Below are positions 32,465-46,410 of a stretch of DNA of 64,000 nucleotides, piece after piece. A program made the position numbers and the translations under genes. How positions within the stretch are numbered: the stretch's first letter is position 1; every line of letters begins with the position of its first letter. The notes beneath the pieces were generated by a model. The model was given only the letters and a program-made list of their open reading frames with translations. It made no database searches and was not told the DNA's origin. This stretch comes from Cryptococcus deneoformans JEC21 (taxonomy: Eukaryota > Basidiomycota > Tremellomycetes > Tremellales > Cryptococcaceae): positions 668,299-732,298 of the forward strand of contig NC_006693.1 of the NCBI RefSeq assembly GCF_000091045.1, written 5' to 3'.

Positions 32465-34642
32465 ATGCTTTCAAGACGCATCGCTACTGCAAGCCCAGCC
32501 GCTCATACTAGAGCATTCCATGCGTCGGCTGCCAAGGCCTCGAAAGAGGTCATAATGAATCGTTACTCTAGGACTATTACTCAACCTAAGGCTCAAGGCG
32601 CTTCTCAGGTGCGTTTCTTGTCAGAAGCGCTGTGACTGACTGACACAACTAGGCCATGCTTTACGCCACGGAAGGCATTGTGAATGACGAAGACTTCAAT
32701 AAGGCCATGGTTGGCGTTGCCAGTGTTTGGTACGAAGGCAACCCGTAAGTTACTTCTATTGGACTAGGTTGACCTTCTAGATGCAATCGACACATTTTGG
32801 GCCTTGGCCAGAGGGTGAAGAAGTCTCTTATGAATGCTGGCATCGTTGGCTACCAATTTGGTACTGTCGGTGTCTCTGACGGTATTAGCATGGGTACCTC
32901 TGGAAGTGAGTACCATCTTGAAATCTCTGGGGCTGACAACCAGTGTCTTACTCCCTGCAATCTCGTGACCTCATTGCCGACTCTGTTGAGACGGCTGCTG
33001 GTGGTCATTGGCTGGATGGGATGGTCGTTTTACCTGGTTGCGATAAAAACATGCCTGGTGCTTTGATTGCTCTCGGTCGACTTAATCGACCCAGTATGAT
33101 GGTTTATGGCGGTACTATCCGTCCTGGCTCTTGTGGCGGAGAGGTGCTCGACATTGTGTCAGCTTTCCAGAGTTATGGACGATACCTCCAAGAAGGCCAA
33201 ACACCTGAGGCTGAAAAGACCCGCTACAATACCATTCGAAACGCATGTCCTGGTCCTGGAGCCTGTGGAGGCGTGAGTCTTGCGGGATTTAGACGATTTT
33301 GCTGCTGACTATTTCAAGATGTACACTGCTAACACAATTGCGTCCGCCTCCGAAGCCTTGGGTATGACTCTTCCTGGGTCGTCGTCTTTCCCTGCGGAAT
33401 ATCCTGAAAAGCATGCGGAATGTGACGCTGTTGGCGAGACTATGCGCAAGGTTTTGGAAGATAACCTTCTCCCCAGACAAATCATGACCAGGCAGGCTTT
33501 CGAAAATGCAATGGTGAGTTATATAAGAAAAATGTTTGCTCATATCTAGGCTCTTACAATGGCGCTCGGTGGATCTACCAACGTTGTTCTCCATTTGATC
33601 GCCATCGCTCGGTCGGTTGGTATCAACCTTACCATTGACGATTTCCAAACGGTCTCCGATCGAGTACCTTTGCTGGCCGATCTCAAACCCAGTGGTAAAT
33701 ACGTTATGGAAGACATCAACACCATCGGTGGCACGCCTTCCGTCATTCACTATCTGATCAAAAACGGAATTATGACCGGTGACGAGATGACCATCACCGG
33801 TAAGACTCTTGGAGAGAATTGTGATCGCTGGGTGGAGGAGCACGGTAGCAAGTGGGAAGGACAGAAGATTTTGCGACCTATTAACGATCCTCTTAAGTCC
33901 ACTGGACACATCCGGTGAGTCACACTGATTGCAAAGTACGTCGAAGACGGGTTCTAATGCCGTTGTAGAATTCTGCGCGGTAATCTTGCCCCTGGAGGTG
34001 CTGTCTCTAAGATCACAGGCAAAGAAGGCTTGCGCTTTACCGGTAAATGCCGGGCTTTCGATGATGAGGAGGGCTTCGTGAAGGCCGTCGAAAGCGGTTC
34101 TATCAAAAAGGGAGAGAAAACTGTTGTTGTCTTGAGGTACCTTGGCCCCAAGGGCGGACCTGGTGAGTCTAGCCTTTGAATAATCTTGCGCTAATTGGTA
34201 GGTATGCCTGAAATGCTCAAACCTACCAGTTTGATCATGGGCGCTGGTCTAGGATATGATGTCGCTTGTCTGACAGATGGACGATTTAGCGGAGGGTAAG
34301 TCACTGAATTAAGAAAAACGCTGAAGTTCGTAGTTCTCATGGCTTCGTTGTTGGCCATGTCGTTCCGGAGGCCCAGGTTGGAGGACCCATTGCTTTGGTT
34401 CAAGACGGCGATGTTATTCATATTGATGCCGTTGCGAACACTTTGTCTGTGGACGTATCCGACGAAGAGATGGCCCGCAGAAAGGAGAACTGGGTTGCCC
34501 CTCCTCTCAAGGTCACTCACGGAACATTGCTCAAATACGCCCGAGCTGTTACCGATGCTTCTCATGGATGTGGTGCGCAAATGATAATTTGTGTCAATGT
34601 AGAGCGGATGAGCTAACTTCATGTTTAGTCACGGATGCTTAA
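32465..34642 (+). CDS. ILV3: Dihydroxy-acid dehydratase, mitochondrial
   Basis: Several exons encode the complete enzyme. It starts with a presequence, [25 protein letters not shown], and a conserved [25 protein letters not shown]. Catalytic signatures are [32 protein letters not shown] (Fe-S Cys), [20 protein letters not shown] (second Fe-S Cys region), [37 protein letters not shown] and [22 protein letters not shown]. The last intron puts VTDA-stop after SHGC, the usual fungal end (TAA 34640-34642). The enzyme makes 2-ketoisovalerate and 2-keto-3-methylvalerate in the mitochondrial matrix. The next gene, LEU4, uses 2-ketoisovalerate. Confidence 0.97.
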
Positions 34643-35479
34643 ATGTCATTATATAAATGCCCTTCCCAAGCACTATAGCGCGCTTCTTGGTAAATTATCT
34701 GCGTCTGATATGCATTTTGATGATCTTACCAGTCTCTTAATCTAGATGGAGTCGCTCTTGTCTTAATAGAACGGTCCACATAGTGTATCTTTGTCCAGTC
34801 TTGGAGAATACAGGTGATTTGAATGAAATAATAGTGGTGTAGCATGTATGGGTGATTTTAACGTAGAATTCGGCGTTTAAATATTCCGTTATAGGGAATA
34901 AACGCATTCGTCAATCCTCCTTGATTAGCAATCAGCATAATGCAAGGTAATGGTAAACCGTTGCCCCGACGACGCAAGCCCTGAAGACCGACTTCTGACT
35001 TCTTGGTATTGATACCACGGAATACAGAGCCTTCCTAGGTTCTTAGGCTCGTTTGGCTGTTCGTGGTCGATCTAGTTAGAAGTTACACTGACAGTAGGTC
35101 GTTAAATTTAAAAGTAGTGTAGTGAGATATCGGCCAATCTCTCGCTGTCGAAAGGCTTGCGACGAGCCTTCAGTACGTAGTACGTAACTCCAGTAAGCGT
35201 TCGTTACTCGCTGGAGTCGCTGCTGGCCATGCCAGTGATTGGCATATGCGTCATCATCGTGGACGAAGAGCTCGTCACGTGACTCGTACCTTTATCCATT
35301 ATTGAATCGACTCCTTGTCGGCATCCGACTCTTCGAGTCTGCGAGAGTATCCGTGACTCCGTTCTGTCATTTTCGTCTTCTTCATCGCATCCCCCAACTC
35401 CACTTTCTCGGTCAACAACAACAGAAAAAAATATAACAATCGAGTTTCATCGAAAACAGAGTCAGAAATCTTTGTCACA
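34643..35479. promoter_or_regulatory. ILV3 3' region and LEU4 promoter
   Basis: This 837-bp stretch lacks a supported gene. Near LEU4 it contains GTCACGTGAC (35274-35283), a 10-bp palindrome with the E-box CACGTG, overlapping TGACTC (35280-35285), and a second TGACTC (35354-35359). TGACTC is the half site of Gcn4-type bZIP factors that switch on amino-acid synthesis in fungi. A small palindrome-rich patch, GTACGTAGTACGTAAC, lies near 35173-35188. Factor binding is inference. Confidence 0.5.
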
Positions 35480-37767
<2,288 letters not shown>

Positions 37768-38202
37768 AAATAATTGTAGCAATCAGTTTTAATGCATACA
37801 TATTGTCATTGAGCCTGCATGAAGTAGAAGAGATCATAGGAAGTCATAATGCGCTTCAGATAAGAAAGTCCAGCTGGACCTCCGAAAATAGAACTGGACC
37901 TCCGATAGAAGAACTGGACTCTTAGCTGGACCTCGAGAGATATAAATAGATTTCTGTAGAAGTATATAAAGGGGAGTTCTATCCTTGATCTTGATCTTCT
38001 TCCCCTCGAAGATCAATATTTCGTAAGTTACTTTGTGAAAGGTCCTCGAGCTCCCATTGCTCGTCGCTCTCGCCTTACCTGGAACCACCTTCGACTTAAA
38101 CTTACCTCACTAGTATATAAACTTGCCTGATCTTCCCAAGCACATATACTTTCACCTATACCATATGCCAACAGACAAGTGTCAAGAGGTATATCTTACA
38201 TA

Positions 38203-38276
38203 TCTCATCGCTTAGTTAAACTACAGCTTTCCATCTTGTCTCCAAGGCCGGACCTTGTTGGGGATGAGTCATAACA
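38203..38276 (+). repeat. LTR end segment, matched inverted at 42003-42078
   Basis: The segment from about 38203 to the CATAACA end at 38276 (core AAGGCCGGACCTTGTTGGGG) reappears as its reverse complement at 42003-42078, with scattered substitutions. It contains the LTR 3' end of the decayed Ty3 element. Confidence 0.7.
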
Positions 38277-38424
38277 GTAAATATTGATCTTCTACACTTG
38301 TGGTTGGTTGTTATAGACTTCAAGTACCTTTACCTTCGACACATACGTATAATACCCTTATACAACTTCACCAACAACAACCTCAGCCACCTATAACCTC
38401 ATATAACTTCATATACCATATCCT

Positions 38425-39690
38425 ATGTCAGGTCCATCCACTCATAGCGGTCAAGCTGTGGAAAAGGTCGAAAAAGGCAAGGAAATAGAACATACTCTCG
38501 ATGATGACAACAATCCCATGGGTTCATTCAACACCAATCCTCAATCCGATCCATTTACCACCGACAACACATCAAGCGACACCCAAACCCAACTCGAGAT
38601 GATGCGCAACCATATTGCAAGACTTGAGCAACAGAAGGAAGAGTTGGTGCATAAGTTGGAAGAGAGCAAAATTGAACAACAGATGTTTGATAATAGTGAA
38701 GATAATGAGGGTGAAAATGAACAAGAATTGGATGAAGAAGACGAAGAACCTAGATCAAGCCGCAATTTGTCAGCGCAGACACCACACCCAGAAGTTAAAA
38801 GGGAATACAGCCGACAATGCACCTCAGTACCCTCCAGTCGACCTCAAAAACCGAAGGTATCCCAACCCAAGTACTACCATGGGCAGTATGCCAAGCTCTC
38901 AACCTTTATCACTCAAGTGACAATGGTGATTACCCTCCAACCTTCTCGTTTCCCTACCAAGACCTCCAAAGTCCTATACGCTGGATCTTTCCTCCGAGAC
39001 ACCCCATTCTTATGGTTCCAACCCTTCGTAACCATTGATCCCCAGCCCAAGTTTATGCTGGACTTCAAGAAATTTTGTGCTGAATTAAGGAAGAGCTTCA
39101 GGGATCCAGACAAGGAACAGACAGCAGAATGACAACTAAACATGCACACTGTTCATCAGCAAGGTTCTGTATCCTCATACCTCACAACCTTTATGTGTTA
39201 TGCCACCTTGGTTCAGTGGAATGACGAAGCGAAGAAGGCTTGTTTCGACAAGGGCTTGAAGGATGACATCAAAGATAAACTCATCAGACTACCCAAAGCC
39301 AAGTCCTTCAAAAACCTCCAAGACATGGCAATCTGCATTGACAGTCATCGGTATGAATGGGTATTAGCAAAGCGAGACCAGCAACCAAAGGCGCCTTTCA
39401 ACGCTATCCGAAGTGACTACACCCACACCTCTTACAATAAACCCACCCCAACAACTTCAGGCATTTCTCTGCAGCAAATGGCACACCGATAAGGTCTACC
39501 ACTACCAACACCATCTTCAATAAAGAGGTGACACCAGTGGTCAACCTAAGGGCTGCATTTGTCCCAAGCTCAGCTAGGATAATAACCAGACATGGACGTC
39601 TGACTCCAGAAGAATACCAGAGGCGAAAGGATCATAACCTCTGCCTCTATTGTGCTGACAAAAACCATCAAGTCGCCAAGTGCCCAGTGG
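38425..39690 (+). pseudogene. Broken gag-like frame of the decayed Ty3 element
   Basis: MSGPSTHSGQAVEKVEKGKE opens a frame with a coiled coil (MMRNHIARLEQQKEELVHKLEESKIEQQM) and an acidic linker. A capsid-like part follows (KYYHGQYAKLSTFITQVTMVITLQPSRFP..., FRDPDKEQTAE) and is stopped at 39130-39132. The continuation (MHTVHQQGSVSSYLTTFMCYATLVQWNDEAKKACFDKGLKDDIKD) and a CCHC knuckle, CLYCADKNHQVAKCP (about 39,640-39,685), lie in other frames or after further stops. The gene is clearly inactive. Confidence 0.7.
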
Positions 39691-39734
39691 TCCCCTCGCA
39701 ACAATCCAATACTACTCTCCCTTCAAAAAACTAG

Positions 39735-41525
39735 ATATGCTCTTGTCTGCCAATGTCGAAGAAGGTAGCTGGGAAGAAGAGCGAACTGCCAAACCAGCCA
39801 ACACAGACTCCTGCAAATTTTTTCAAACTCTCAGATATAATAATAGAAACAACAAAAGCCAACTCACAATCGATTTCCTCATTCTTCGCAACAATGTTTA
39901 TCCAGCTTTAATCGATTCCAGTGCCTCCACCAACTTCATCGACAGAAGATTCATCCAGACCTTTAACTTCAAAATGACAAAATTAGAAGAGGCAACCCAT
40001 TATACCTGTTCAATGCTGCTGGCCAGTGAACTATGATCGAAGAAGAAGTCAACATCATGATTAATTTCCAGAAACCATTTGGACATACCTGACTTCGACT
40101 CCTCATAACTGACATCGGCTCCTACCCTATTCTTTTAGGTATAACCTGGTTACAAGAGCACAATCCATCCATCAGCTGGGAAACACTTTCCATACACCCA
40201 CCTGTATTACAGTTGATGAGTGCCAACAAACTTAGCCATGGTCATTACCAATGACAAACCTCCAGAAGAAAACACCGATGCCAAAATAGTACCTAAAGAA
40301 TACCATCAATATCTAGATTTATTCGACAAGAAAAGCGCCGATACACTCCCAGAACATAGGTCCTTTGACCATCATATCCCTCTCAAAGAAGGAAAGAACC
40401 CACCTTTTGGTCCCATATACAATCTCTCCAAAAAAGAACTTGAAGCTCTCCATGAATACCTTGATGAGAATCTTAAAAAAGGTTTTATCCAACCGTCCGA
40501 ATCACCAGCTGGGGTGCCCATACTCTTTGTCAAGAAGAAAGACAGGTCGCTTAGGATGTGTATCGATTACTGGGAATCAACAAGGTCACCATCAAGAATC
40601 GCTACCCTCTACCATTGATTGCCGAGCTCCTAGATCGACTCAAATCAGCCAAAGTATTCACTAAAATCGACCTACAGGGAGTCTACAATTTACTTCGCAT
40701 TAAGGCAGGCAAAGGATGGAAAACAGCTTTCTGTACTTGCTATGGGCATTCCGAATATTTGGTAATGCCGTTTGGCCTCACCAATGCCCCTGCATCTTTC
40801 CAACATCTCATGAACCACAACTTCCATGACATGCTAGACATATTTGTCATTATCTACCTCGATGACATCCTCATCTACAGCCCAGACTTGGAGACTCACC
40901 AGTCACATGTCATACAAGACCTAGATCACCTCTGCCAAACCCATTTATATGCCAAAGCTTCAAAGTGCGAGTTCCATCAAACCTCAGTCGAGTTCCTAGG
41001 TTTCATTGTCAGTGATCAAGGTCTATCAATGGATACCAAGAAAGTGAAGTTTATCATGGAATGGCTGACACCTCGCAACCTCTGTGATACTCAATCCTTC
41101 CTTGGGTTCTGTAACTTCTACTGAAAGTTCATCAAGAACTACTCTAGTATTGCCAAACCTCTTATCGACTTGACAAAGAAGGACTTACACTTTGTATGGG
41201 AAGAACCTCATGAACATCTTTCGAAGCACTCAAAAGGAGCTTCACCTCTGTTAATCTCCTATGTCATTACGACCCAACCAAGCAACTCATCCTCAAAACC
41301 AACGCCTCTGACTATGCCATCACAGGTATCTTATCACATGAAATCGACAAGAAACTCGAACCAGTTGCTTTCTTCTCTTTCTCACAAAATGTTGCCTGCT
41401 GAGTTAAACTATCCTATTCATGACAAAGAAATGTTAGCAATTGTTTCAGCATTCAAAGAATGGTGACATTACTTTGAAGGTGTCAAAGAAACCATTCATG
41501 TCTACACTGACACTATGAGGCATGG
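39735..41525 (+). pseudogene. Broken pol (protease, RT, RNase H) of the decayed Ty3 element
   Basis: A protease-like segment ALIDSSASTNFIDRRF (an altered active site, DSS instead of DSG) is followed by the RT, split at about 40,618. RT motifs are [70 protein letters not shown] and the catalytic YLDDILIYS near 40,855. A TGA follows GFCNFY at 41,122. The RNase H part (LNYPIHDKEMLAIVSAFKEW) is again stopped. The [11 protein letters not shown] wording resembles Tf-type/chromovirus RTs and differs from the two later elements. Confidence 0.8.
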
Positions 41526-42587
41526 AACAGTTTGATTTAATTCACCACACTGTAATATCCTGTAAGATTAAATCAAATCGATAATACCACCCCAAAGATT
41601 AAATCAAATCGATAAATCTGACCCAACAAATAGAAATAATACGGCGAATGTATTGAATCAAATCGAAGGATCCAGAAACAAACTGCTGATACTGAATTAA
41701 AACAATACTGTGAATGTATTGTAACAAACCTTTTGGCAACCTGAAAAACAATTTGTTTCAAGCTCTGCACCGATTTATTTCAAGCCTAGTTTCGAGTTGA
41801 AATCATCTTGAATATGATTTGTTACAATTGGTCGCCACAGCTAGCTTGATTCAGTTTGTTTTGACTTGATCTGAATGCATCATGCACTACTATATACTAC
41901 TACTACTGCTTTACATATGGCAACATAACTAATATGACACCAACGGCCAGATGTTATGTTCAGCACATACCACCAGCTGTTGAAGACCTCAGGCACCCTC
42001 TCTGTTATGACTTGTCCCCAATAAGGTCTGGCCTTGGAGATGAGATGGAAAACCGTAGTTTAACTAAGCAATGAGATACACTATGGGACCCGGCTTGTTT
42101 CAAGCCAAATTCACACCAGCTTGTTTTAAGTGAAAAGTGATCCAATCAACTCGATTTACTGGCTCGATTTGACCCTATATGGTGCTTATAATGAGCCTCA
42201 AGGTGGCTTAATTTCCGGCTCATTTCAAGAACAATTACAAGCTCGTTTCGAGCTTCTTGCTGTGGTTATTTTGAGCAGCTAGTACGGCTTATTTTGAGCT
42301 CTTATTGGGATTTAAATCCAGTAGCTAATGGGTTTGTTTCGCTTGCCTCTATCTGCACCAATTGGTCACCAGAATATATGCATAGATAAATGCGAAATTT
42401 ACACAATGCAGTCAAGCTGGACCCTATAATTGGTATGGGATAAAGACTAAGAAGGGGTACTAAATAGGAGCCTTTATGACGAAACACCCACTAGCCCGTT
42501 TCAAATATAGAAGTTAAGACCTGACTTGCTTAGCTAAGATCAGTCTTAGTTTTCAACTTTTAAGGTTTGTATGGGGAATTAGCTAAT
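41526..42587. other. AT-rich degenerate DNA with an inverted LTR fragment
   Basis: About 1 kb with no gene. It contains repeated AAATCAAATCGAT-type words (41,568-41,670) and the inverted LTR segment at 42003-42078. TG and CA words are frequent and CpG sparse in many places, as expected for old cytosine-mutated repeats; no count was made. Confidence 0.4.
42003..42078 (-). repeat. Inverted fragment of the decayed element's LTR
   Basis: Read on the minus strand, this segment aligns with 38203-38276, ending in GTCATAACA. The opposite orientation means it cannot be the simple 3' LTR of the element to its left; it is a second copy or an inversion remnant. Confidence 0.7.
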
Positions 42588-42590
42588 ATT

Positions 42591-42608
42591 AGGGGTAGAC
42601 AAAATGCA
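42591..42608 (+). repeat. Left terminal inverted repeat of the Harbinger element
   Basis: AGGGGTAGACAAAATGCA matches the right end (45943-45960, reverse complement) with one mismatch at position 9. Confidence 0.85.
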
Positions 42609-42956
42609 TGCTATTTCAATGATAATTCTGAATTGATGAACGAGCTGCCAATTCCCTCAGGGAAAATGACATTCCTGAACCCTTTGTGGTGTAAAAACCC
42701 TGGAATTGAATTGGCAGAAGTCCGAGTCGGATTTACCATGAAAGGAAATTCCTGTTGAAATAACTTGAAAAAAGCCGTTCGAATTAAACGGCCTCTGGAG
42801 GTCGTTTAATTCATTTGACAATTCAAACTCTCTCTTCGTGCTTCAGAATGCATGATTTCAAGATGCGTAACGTGTTTTTTTCTCTTAGAAATCTTACACA
42901 TTCCACCATTGACTTATTTTTATCTCAGACTCTGTTCATCTCAACAATCACCAATC

Positions 42957-44170
42957 ATGCCCCCTAAAAGGCAGAACGAGAACGAGAATCAAGCGTCTGA
43001 GGCGACTCAGAAGAAGCAGCGAAACTCCAACAAGCAATGGGCGACAGATACCAACAGCAATGGTGTCTCGGCAGAGGAGCATGTTGCTGTATGGTTGTCA
43101 ACCATTCCTGAGAATGGAAGGCTCCCCAACTTTCATAACTGGAAACTGGTCATGAGAAGAAGGATTTTTGGTCAAGAAAGTGTCTACAGTACCTTACTGA
43201 CAATGGCTGCGACAGTTGACGCCAGTTTCAAAGTGTTGCTCTCAAAGTAAATCTGTCTTTTTCGTTTTTGGTATGCTCATGAGCGCTGATATGATGAAAG
43301 ATCAATCAAATTGTCGAGAGCTTCACTAAGGCATCCCAGATAGGGACCGGGACTGGTGCTGGGGCGATGGAGATCGACGACGAGAGTCTCCTTGGTGTGT
43401 AAAAGTACTTTGGCAGGCAGCATGGGCACGTCATGGCTAACTGAACATTAATAGCTCAACGAAAGAAGGTTTGCCCCTTCTACGAGATCCTTTTACCTGT
43501 CCTTGGCAACAGGGCCTCCGTCACTGCCCACCACGCCTCTTCGACCCTCCATGCCTCTCTCAATCGTCCCGACAGAGATCTCACTGCTCTCGATGGTTTG
43601 ATAGAGCGCCAAAGGGGCGAAATGGCTGCTGATGACTCAGAAGATGAGTTGTCAGGAGAGGATGGTGGTCTCTTTGGGGATGGTGCAGGTGAGGTTAGTG
43701 AGACCGAGTCAGAGGCAGATGCTCCAATCATTGCAGCTATCCGCAGGGAGAGCCGCTCTTCATCTCAACCTGCACGGTCCTCATCTGTGCTGGGCTCAGT
43801 GTCTACACCAATCCGAGCCCAAACCCAGAGCCAGACAGCATCCATAAGGTCTTCCAAGGCAAAGGCTGTCTCGGCAGATGACAAGATGGATGAGCTGGTC
43901 ATGAGGCAGGAGGGCAACGACGATCAGCGGCATCAGGAGCTATTGGCCATTCAAGAACAGAAAATCTCCGTGCAGGAGAAACATCATGCAGACATGGTGA
44001 ATATCGCGCAGGAGAATATGACGATAGCATGGGAGAATGCAGCAACAGAAAAGATGAAGATGTTGGTGGAGAGTTGGAACAGGAAGATGGAGATGCTGAT
44101 GAGGTCTGGGAAAAGTTGGGAGGAGGTGAAAGTTATGGTGGGGCCTGAGCCTGGAGCTCCCTCTCTATAA
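42957..44170 (+). CDS. Harbinger accessory protein, Myb/SANT-like DNA binding
   Basis: The start MPPKRQNENENQASEATQKKQRNSNKQWATDTNSNGVSAEEHVAVWLSTIPENG (42957) is basic and then enters a helical region resembling a Myb/SANT-like domain. Downstream parts, joined by introns I cannot place exactly between about 43,140 and 43,455, include INQIVESFTKASQ, then KKVCPFYEILLPVLGNRASVTAHHASSTL, the CPxYxxLxxLLGxR pattern of Myb/SANT-like proteins. The C-terminal third is acidic, then a coiled coil with KHHADMVNIAQENMTIAWENAATEKMKMLVESW. In Harbinger elements this second protein binds the ends and helps the transposase into the nucleus. Whether a full-length protein is still made depends on the unplaced introns. 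Confidence 0.65.
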
Positions 44171-44269
44171 TTATGATATGCATTCTCAGTCGTCTCTTCC
44201 TCTCCCCTGCAGATATGATCATAGAAGATCCCTGCGCTCTATTTCCTGCATTCGCTCCATCACCCTCTT

Positions 44270-45684
44270 TCACGTGAGATTTGAAGCATCTCTTGCATCA
44301 CGTGCCTCATCCTCCTCTTCTTCCCTGTGCCGCTCTAACACCCTCTCCATCCTTTCTTGCATCCTTTCGATGTCGATGTAATCATCAGGTTCATCAGCGT
44401 CACCATCCAGCTGATTGTACCAATCACCTGTGTCAATGAGCAGATTGTGCAATACCACACAGGCCTGGATCCAGCATGTCGCAACACCTTCATCTCTGAC
44501 ATTGCAAATCTTCACGCGAAGGCTCCTAAGACTCTGCCAGCGGTTTTTGAGGATTCCGTAGGCATGCTCAATCTTGACTCGGGCACTCGAACACTTCTTA
44601 TTGAACTTGGCCTGTTGTATATATGAGCATGTAGGTCTATACATGAGATATGCGGACAAATAAACTTACTTCTGGCCGATCAAGGTCGTTCTGACCTCTC
44701 CGACGCTTGAAAAGCGGTACACACCAATCCCCAGCAGGAAATGCCGAATCTGCCAAAAGATATTCACCTTGACTGATCATTTCTGAATGAACAGCTCGGC
44801 CTTGCAACATGGCTTCTCTGTTACTCTGAGCGTCGGCATTAGCCTCTTCAAAGAGAGAACAGTTCTTGAAGATACGAGCATCATGAGCAGAAGCAGGATA
44901 ACCATACTGGAAGTACCGAATCCTCTTCAAATGGTCGCAAATTCCTAGGATATTGAAGCCGTAGCGCCCTTTGTATGAAAAGAAATCGACAGCATCATGG
45001 CGAGCAGGCTTGTAAGCGAAGGGAACATGGAAGCCGTCGATAATCCCCACACATCCATCAGGAATGTCCTCCTCCTCTTCAAAGTGCCTGTCTATAGCCT
45101 TCCTCTCATTTTCATCTGGCCAGTATACGTTGTTTCGCTCCAATGACAGGATGGCCTTGATTACCCGAGTCGTCCATATGGCCGACGTGCCCTCTGATGG
45201 ATAACAATCAATCTCGAAGAAACGGTTTAATGTTTCTGGATGCAGTGTGGCGTGGGCACTCACCTGACACCCCAAACTGCTCTCCTATCTCAAAAGTGCT
45301 CGCAGCACATCCGCAATGTCCCAGTCGATAGAGTGCAACTGTAAGCTGTAAAAGGGGGTTCGCCTGTTTTCTTGGACCATGAGAGACGAAAACTGGATGG
45401 TCCTTGATAAGGCAGAGAAGCTTTCGAAATTCCGTATGGTTGACATGCAGTTTGCGGCGGAAATCCTCATCTGGTATCTCATGAATGCTTGTAATTCTGG
45501 CAACAGCATCCCTACTACGAAGCTGACCATACTTCTTCGGACGATTGAGGTAACGAGATGTCCTGAGAGCATGATACGGAATGGACAAACTGGTCTTGAG
45601 CTGCTTATGATTGAGGATAGTCGCCATTCGATAGAGCTCTCTGGCTCGTGCTGTCGCTTTATACTTAGCTGATCGTCTTGGCAT
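44270..45684 (-). CDS. Harbinger DDE transposase
   Basis: The gene starts at MPRRSAKYKATARARELYRMATI (45684). Exon 1 has a helical N-terminal domain (LQLTVALYRLGHCGCAASTFEIGEQFGVS), a helix-turn-helix-like target. The nuclease follows: first Asp in VGIIDGFHVPFAYKP, YSYKGRYGFN-type segment FFSYKGRYGFNILGICDH, HDARIFKNCSLF, second Asp in YLLADSAFPAGDWCVPLF, and the catalytic Glu in SARVKIEHAYGILKNRWQSL. All three acidic residues are present. The C-terminus has a D/E-rich tail. Introns near 45,265-45,235 and 44,665-44,630 fit GT-AG. The protein could be active, as no frameshift was found in the parts read. Confidence 0.85.
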
Positions 45685-45942
45685 ATTCACTACGTTGTTC
45701 TTAGGGTGGTAAACTGCTCTTGGAGCGCTGGATGTTGAAGAGGATAGGATTCAGAATGCAACAGACACGATTATCATGTTGCAAAGACAGACGTGTCTCT
45801 GTCGAGGTCACTTGCGTCGTGAAGCAAATTCACTGATTCCTATGGGCCTGTTCTAGACTCTCTGTCATCATTTCCTAAGCCTCCACCCTGAAATCAGGTC
45901 TCCCTTTGCTTCCCTAACAGAAATAAAAAAATAACAATGAGC

Positions 45943-45960
45943 TGCATTTTGCCTACCCCT
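45943..45960 (-). repeat. Right terminal inverted repeat of the Harbinger element
   Basis: On the plus strand this reads TGCATTTTGCCTACCCCT, the reverse complement of the left TIR except for one base. Confidence 0.85.
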
Positions 45961-45963
45961 ATT

Positions 45964-46162
45964 AGTACGTTTCAAATATGGATTTTCTAGTTTTCTGTTG
46001 CTAATTCTAGTTGAAAATCAGACGTCGCCAACACTTCTAATTTTCACTTAAAACAGGAATTATATTTGAATGCATGATTTTGGGTGGCAGTTGCTAATTT
46101 TCGAGCTGCTAATTCCTCTGATTTGCAGTCGTCGCCGTTATCATTCATCATCATAATAATTA
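45964..46162. other. AT-rich spacer between Harbinger and the hairpin
   Basis: Two hundred bases with repeated CTAATT and CTAGTT words and no gene. GTTTCAAATAT occurs here (45970-45980) and also just left of the Harbinger element (about 42,499-42,510), so the transposon may have entered an older repeat. Confidence 0.35.
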
Positions 46163-46410
46163 AGATAATTAAGAATCTTGCACACCTTCATCACGTCGCG
46201 TCGCAACTAAGTCACGATAGTTCATCTTTCCTTGCTCACGTATTACCATCCAATGGTATCTTCAGTACCTCCAGCAGTCGCCATTCCCTGCAAATGCCCA
46301 GCGATACATCCCAACTCAAATTTGAAGCGTCAGATCTTATTCAGCTGCTTCTGGCCTGGTCCTCGCCTGGTACGATGGGTCATGTTGCCTCCTTCGCTTC
46401 CTGGATGTCG
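46163..46410 (+). repeat. Left arm of a large inverted repeat
   Basis: This arm of about 240 bp pairs with 46805-47048. Matching blocks include AATTAAGAATCTTGCACACC, CGTCGCGTCGCAACTAAGTC and CAGCAGTCGCCATTCCCTGC. Differences are scattered single bases and a short indel. A spacer of about 395 bp separates the arms. The arms' short reading frames (MVSSVPPAVAIPCKCP...) are alike, but no protein family is recognised. Confidence 0.85.

Larger units (their letters stand above)
37860..41525 (+). mobile_element. Decayed Ty3/gypsy LTR retrotransposon, missing integrase
   Basis: A gag-like frame, a zinc knuckle and a reverse transcriptase/RNase H region follow in order after an LTR-like sequence ending CATAACA at 38276. 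The element stops after the RNase H start (about 41,520); no integrase follows. Many stops interrupt the frames. The LTR region has three degenerate CTGGACCTCCGA-type repeats (37,871-37,935). The left boundary is uncertain, between 37,800 and 37,870. This is the oldest-looking element in the island. Confidence 0.75.
42588..45963. mobile_element. PIF/Harbinger DNA transposon with TIRs and both genes
   Basis: The element spans 42591-45960 (3,370 bp). Terminal inverted repeats are AGGGGTAGACAAAATGCA on the left and AGGGGTAGGCAAAATGCA (read from the right end), 17 of 18 identical. ATT flanks both ends (42588-42590 and 45961-45963), a candidate 3-bp target duplication; the family length is three, though TWA is the usual sequence. 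Inside are a plus-strand Myb/SANT-like gene and a minus-strand DDE transposase, converging. This is the standard Harbinger layout. Reading frames look largely intact apart from introns. Confidence 0.85.

Noticed and set aside
41526..42587. A second complete LTR element between the decayed Ty3 and Harbinger elements
   Set aside because: Only a 76-bp inverted LTR match is visible; no gag or pol motif occurs in this stretch.
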